A stretch of 26,415 bases of DNA from Lachnospiraceae bacterium (GTDB lineage Bacteria; Bacillota; Clostridia; Lachnospirales; Lachnospiraceae), in the NCBI GenBank assembly GCA_003489085.1, contig DNJM01000050.1:22549-48963 (forward strand), read 5' to 3'. Of the stretch, positions 23,609 through 26,415 are shown in pieces. The position numbers were made by a program, and so were the translations under genes. Each line of letters begins with the position of its first letter. The stretch's first letter is position 1. Below the pieces are notes generated by a model, which saw only the letters and a program-made list of their open reading frames with translations, searched no databases and was not told the DNA's origin.

Positions 23609-25016
23609 CGCATTTCCTCTTTATATTTATTTTACTGATTGTCGCAACCTCTGTCTCAACCGTCCCCTCTTCGAATTCTACCTCATATGGAAATCCGGCT
23701 GTACCTGAATAAATCATACTGGCTGCCACCATCATCGCATCATCCCTTGTACGCACTCCGTATTCATCCACACTTAGCTTATTCTCTAAGAATGTCAACC
23801 GGTCAAAATAATCTTTTACATGCTCAAGACTGTACCTGTCTGGTGTCTCCATCATCAGTTCATCCGTCAGCCGCTTTCTCTCCGCCTCTGAAAGTTCATC
23901 CGTAACAATTCCGGTATTTATCAGATTCGGATTGGCCTTTTTCCGACGCTCAAAAGATTTTCTGCTGATAAATCCAACACTTTGCAATTGATGTGCCTGC
24001 GCCAGCTGCAGCAAAATGGGTTTTCGATTCTCTTCATCCATATCTTTTATCAGCATCAAAATCCGGTTTATGACATGTTCAAGATTTGTGCCGTTGCTTA
24101 ACACCATCATCATGCGGGTCGCATACAAATTGTAATACGTATTGATTTTGTTATCAATATAATTCATTTCCTGTTCGTATTCAAAATTGATAAAACTTTC
24201 CAGCTCACCAAACTGGCGATCAATTATCTCTTTCGCCCTGACTTCATCTGTATTCTTCAGTTTTTTATATTCGCTAAGCATTTTATTATACAACTCGGAA
24301 TGTCTGAGCCGACGTAACATTCTGTCGATCTCAGAAATATACGAGGGAATCAGACCACTCTTTTTTATAAAGAAATAGTCATTGAAAAAACGGGTCAGCA
24401 ATTCATCTTTAATCAGGAACTGCCCAAAACTATTTACATCCGGCATTCTCATGACTACACGCATGATCTCACGAATACTGTCTTTTAAGATTAAAAGTTC
24501 ATTTTTCAAGTCACATTCATTTTCTACCAGAGGCACAAGGATATTGGAATATGGCCGAATCGCACGGACACTTTCTTTCCCCAAAGATGTTTTCAAAATC
24601 TCATAAATGGAAAAAATGTGATTTGTGATTGCACCATTCGTATCCTGATCAAAAATTCGATGAATCGCATCAATTAATTTGCGGCAATATGCGGAAACCG
24701 AGGCAATATTATCTCCGGTACGCCCAATTTCCTTCGGAGTAATCCAGCCACATACGCGGAAATATCGCAAAATTGCGGATGCATTTTCCTGCGGACTCCG
24801 CACACTGCTGATTTCCTCTCCAATATCCTCTGTCTCTATAGAATACAAACAATTTTGCAAATAGATAATCAGACACTGTCTGGCATCCGTCTCATATAGA
24901 ATTGGGATTTCCTTTGATTTTTCAATCAGCAGGCTAATACATTCAAAATAGACCTCCCGATTTCTGCAGCAAAATGGATTGAAAAATTTATCATTCACAC
25001 TATCAAAATATGACAT
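23601..25016 (-). CDS. jetA: Wadjet system kleisin-like subunit JetA
   Basis: First gene of the four-gene Wadjet operon. The 471-residue product begins SYFDSVNDKFFNPF and has the MukF-like layout: an N-terminal winged-helix region (about 1-110, with LRYFRVCGWITPKEIG), a long helical middle (about 130-340) and a C-terminal part. I recall the same N-terminus from clostridial JetA proteins of the DUF5716 type, which points to a non-type-I Wadjet (probably type II), but I cannot check this. JetA links the heads and neck of the JetC dimer. The start at 25016 is preferred over an in-frame ATG at 25082 because GAAGG lies just upstream and family proteins start there, though this ribosome site is weak. 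No convincing promoter is visible in the 134 nt before it. Confidence 0.85.
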   Translation of the reverse strand: MSYFDSVNDKFFNPFCCRNREVYFECISLLIEKSKEIPILYETDARQCLIIYLQNCLYSIETEDIGEEISSVRSPQENASAILRYFRVCGWITPKEIGRTGDNIASVSAYCRKLIDAIHRIFDQDTNGAITNHIFSIYEILKTSLGKESVRAIRPYSNILVPLVENECDLKNELLILKDSIREIMRVVMRMPDVNSFGQFLIKDELLTRFFNDYFFIKKSGLIPSYISEIDRMLRRLRHSELYNKMLSEYKKLKNTDEVRAKEIIDRQFGELESFINFEYEQEMNYIDNKINTYYNLYATRMMMVLSNGTNLEHVINRILMLIKDMDEENRKPILLQLAQAHQLQSVGFISRKSFERRKKANPNLINTGIVTDELSEAERKRLTDELMMETPDRYSLEHVKDYFDRLTFLENKLSVDEYGVRTRDDAMMVAASMIYSGTAGFPYEVEFEEGTVETEVATISKINIKRKCDE

Positions 25017-25150
25017 TTCTTTACCTTCTTTGTTGTTATTTATCGTAAAATGGAAATGTAGATAATATAAGTCCCTGTACACCGATGCTGCCGTCTGCTG
25101 AACAGCTTCGCCAGAGCACTTCCTGGTTGATATATGTTCAATTCTCTTTT

Positions 25151-26317
25151 CTATTCTTTAATTCCCAAAACCCCCAGCTTCTTCAAATACCAATACAGTT
25201 CTTCCGAATACTGTACCATAATGATGTCATCCAACTTATAATGCCAAAGAAAATATTCTTTGTTTTTATGATAACCCTCTAGCGGCTTTCTGGCAAAATA
25301 GATGTAACGGGTATCACTATACCGAATCCCCCCTCTGCCTTCAAACATAACATCATCCCCAAATACTGCGCATTCATAAATCTCTTCCCATGTCCAATGA
25401 ACCTTTTTCCACTTTTTCCTACATTCAATTCCTGTTTTACTCACTTTAATTTTCTGAAAAAATTTTACTGAATAAAAAATCACATAAAATAGATACAGTA
25501 GCCAAATAGTGCTAGCGATATCTGCTACATGTTCCAAATTGGTAAACTCTACTAAGAACAAAGCAATAAAAAAAATCAGGTAACTTCCATCAAATAAATG
25601 CTCTATCAGCCATCTCATTCCCCGCTTCCAGCTTAAGAAGTATACCAGTTGGTTTTCCAGATCAACTTCTTTTTTCTTTCTCTGATCCAGAGGGACAATA
25701 CGATCTTCTATTCCATACTGGAACTGTTCTTGCTTTCTTTCGCCTAATTGTTGGAATTCCGTATATAGCTTCACATACAGTTTATCTGAATATGGAAAAA
25801 CAATGATACCCGGCGACAGAAACTGCGCTATGTATATCTTGTTTTTTTCTTCCGCAGAAAGCCTTCTTTTACTGAAATAGATAAATTTCTTCATATATTT
25901 TCTCTCTTTTTTCTGTAAAAAACGTTCTTCCTGAGACGGCAGAATAACATATTCTTTCCCTACAGCATTCTTATCATTCCAGCCAATTCCCCACTCTTTT
26001 AATGCATCCCAGGCTATATACTGCTTGGTTTTCCACAAAAATTTAAGATAGATTCCATCCTCCTGAATGATCGGGATATGTGCTTCTCTGTACGCCATAC
26101 GCAAAAAATACCACGCCATTCCTCCTGTGAAAATTCCAAATACAGCCATATTAATCTTAAGCATGAAAAGATAAAGAAATTCCCCCTCAATCATTGTATC
26201 AAAAACAAAAACTATTGATATCACACACAAACCTCCAAAAAGACCTATGAATAATACATAAACAATTATATCCACCAAAACAGAAATCTTATTTACTTTT
26301 ATATCATTTGTTTTCAT
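25151..26317 (-). CDS. Four-TM protein with two PH-like domains (internal duplication), unknown function
   Basis: The 388-residue protein repeats one module twice: two TM helices, then a soluble PH-like domain. First copy: TM at about 11-39 and 48-73, domain 84-187 (QEDGIYLKFLWKTKQYIAWD, later FIYFSKRRLS and VFPYSDKLYVKLYTEF). Second copy: TM at about 245-260 and 268-288, domain 290-379 (KTGIECRKKWKKVHWTWEEI, later YIYFARKPLE and MVQYSEELYWYLKKL). The similarity between copies is visible by eye. Bacterial PH domains on membrane proteins are usually of unknown role. The start at 26317 has AAAGGAGC upstream. It lies 134 nt upstream of jetA on the same strand and may be co-transcribed with the Wadjet genes, but that is not shown. 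Confidence 0.65.
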   Translation of the reverse strand: MKTNDIKVNKISVLVDIIVYVLFIGLFGGLCVISIVFVFDTMIEGEFLYLFMLKINMAVFGIFTGGMAWYFLRMAYREAHIPIIQEDGIYLKFLWKTKQYIAWDALKEWGIGWNDKNAVGKEYVILPSQEERFLQKKERKYMKKFIYFSKRRLSAEEKNKIYIAQFLSPGIIVFPYSDKLYVKLYTEFQQLGERKQEQFQYGIEDRIVPLDQRKKKEVDLENQLVYFLSWKRGMRWLIEHLFDGSYLIFFIALFLVEFTNLEHVADIASTIWLLYLFYVIFYSVKFFQKIKVSKTGIECRKKWKKVHWTWEEIYECAVFGDDVMFEGRGGIRYSDTRYIYFARKPLEGYHKNKEYFLWHYKLDDIIMVQYSEELYWYLKKLGVLGIKE

Positions 26318-26334
26318 GCTCTGCTCCTTTATGA

Positions 26335-26377
26335 GACAAGCCTTTTCACAATGGATCTTTGGTCTAAAAGTCTTGTC
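26335..26377. repeat. Imperfect inverted repeat upstream of the four-TM gene
   Basis: GACAAG-C-CTTTT (26335-26346) is complementary to AAAAG-T-CTTGTC (26366-26377) with one mismatch and a 19-nt loop. It lies just upstream of the ribosome site of the four-TM gene and could be a leader hairpin or an operator. No gene is seen from 26318 to the right edge. Confidence 0.4.
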
Positions 26378-26415
26378 CCGCTATGACTATATTTTAAAAT
26401 CATGAGTACTGTCCC

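Noticed and set aside
1..26415. CRISPR arrays, tRNA/rRNA genes, insertion sequences
   Set aside because: No regularly spaced repeats, no cloverleaf or rRNA sequence and no transposase reading frame were seen on either strand.

Overview
The window looks like chromosomal DNA of a gut-type Clostridia member, most likely Lachnospiraceae (Blautia/Ruminococcus-like). This rests on strong AGGAGG ribosome binding sites, TTGACA/TATAAT promoters, an archaeal-type aspartyl-tRNA synthetase, an intracellular GH36 alpha-galactosidase, a PadR/HAAS regulatory pair and a Wadjet cassette. The genus is an inference; no rRNA or other marker is present.

Left part (1-7137). A partial sugar-phosphate isomerase/epimerase-like gene runs off the left edge. 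Beside it on the minus strand is a run transcribed leftward from about 3979: aspartyl-tRNA synthetase, a GNAT acetyltransferase and a two-TM protein of unknown function. The synthetase is preceded by a roughly 270-nt leader with a consensus promoter, a 16-codon leader peptide ending in Asn-Arg-Asp-Asp-Asp-Arg, and five RNA segments that can pair 1:2, 2:3, 3:4 or 4:5, the last being an intrinsic terminator. This reads as ribosome-mediated transcription attenuation and is the most interesting item here. A MATE transporter diverges from it. It converges with a PadR repressor gene translationally coupled to an FtsW/RodA-like protein that carries an N-terminal HAAS-like prefix.

Middle part (7138-18310) holds mostly single genes with their own promoters and terminators: GH36 alpha-galactosidase, a small Cys/His-rich protein, an AraC regulator, carB without carA, rocA/pruA (P5C dehydrogenase), truA and a MalY/PatB-type PLP enzyme. 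The rocA mRNA begins with a roughly 170-nt leader that folds into a closed multi-stem structure with two mutually exclusive hairpins, a candidate undescribed cis-regulatory RNA.

Right part (18311-26415) is a four-gene Wadjet (JetABCD) anti-plasmid system on the minus strand. All junctions overlap (8, 4 and 8 nt), so the operon is tightly coupled. Immediately upstream, on the same strand, is a four-TM protein made of two copies of a (2 TM + PH-like domain) module.

The metabolic genes do not form one pathway. The clear functional units are the AspRS operon with its attenuator, the PadR/HAAS-FtsW pair, the P5C dehydrogenase with its RNA leader, and the Wadjet complex.
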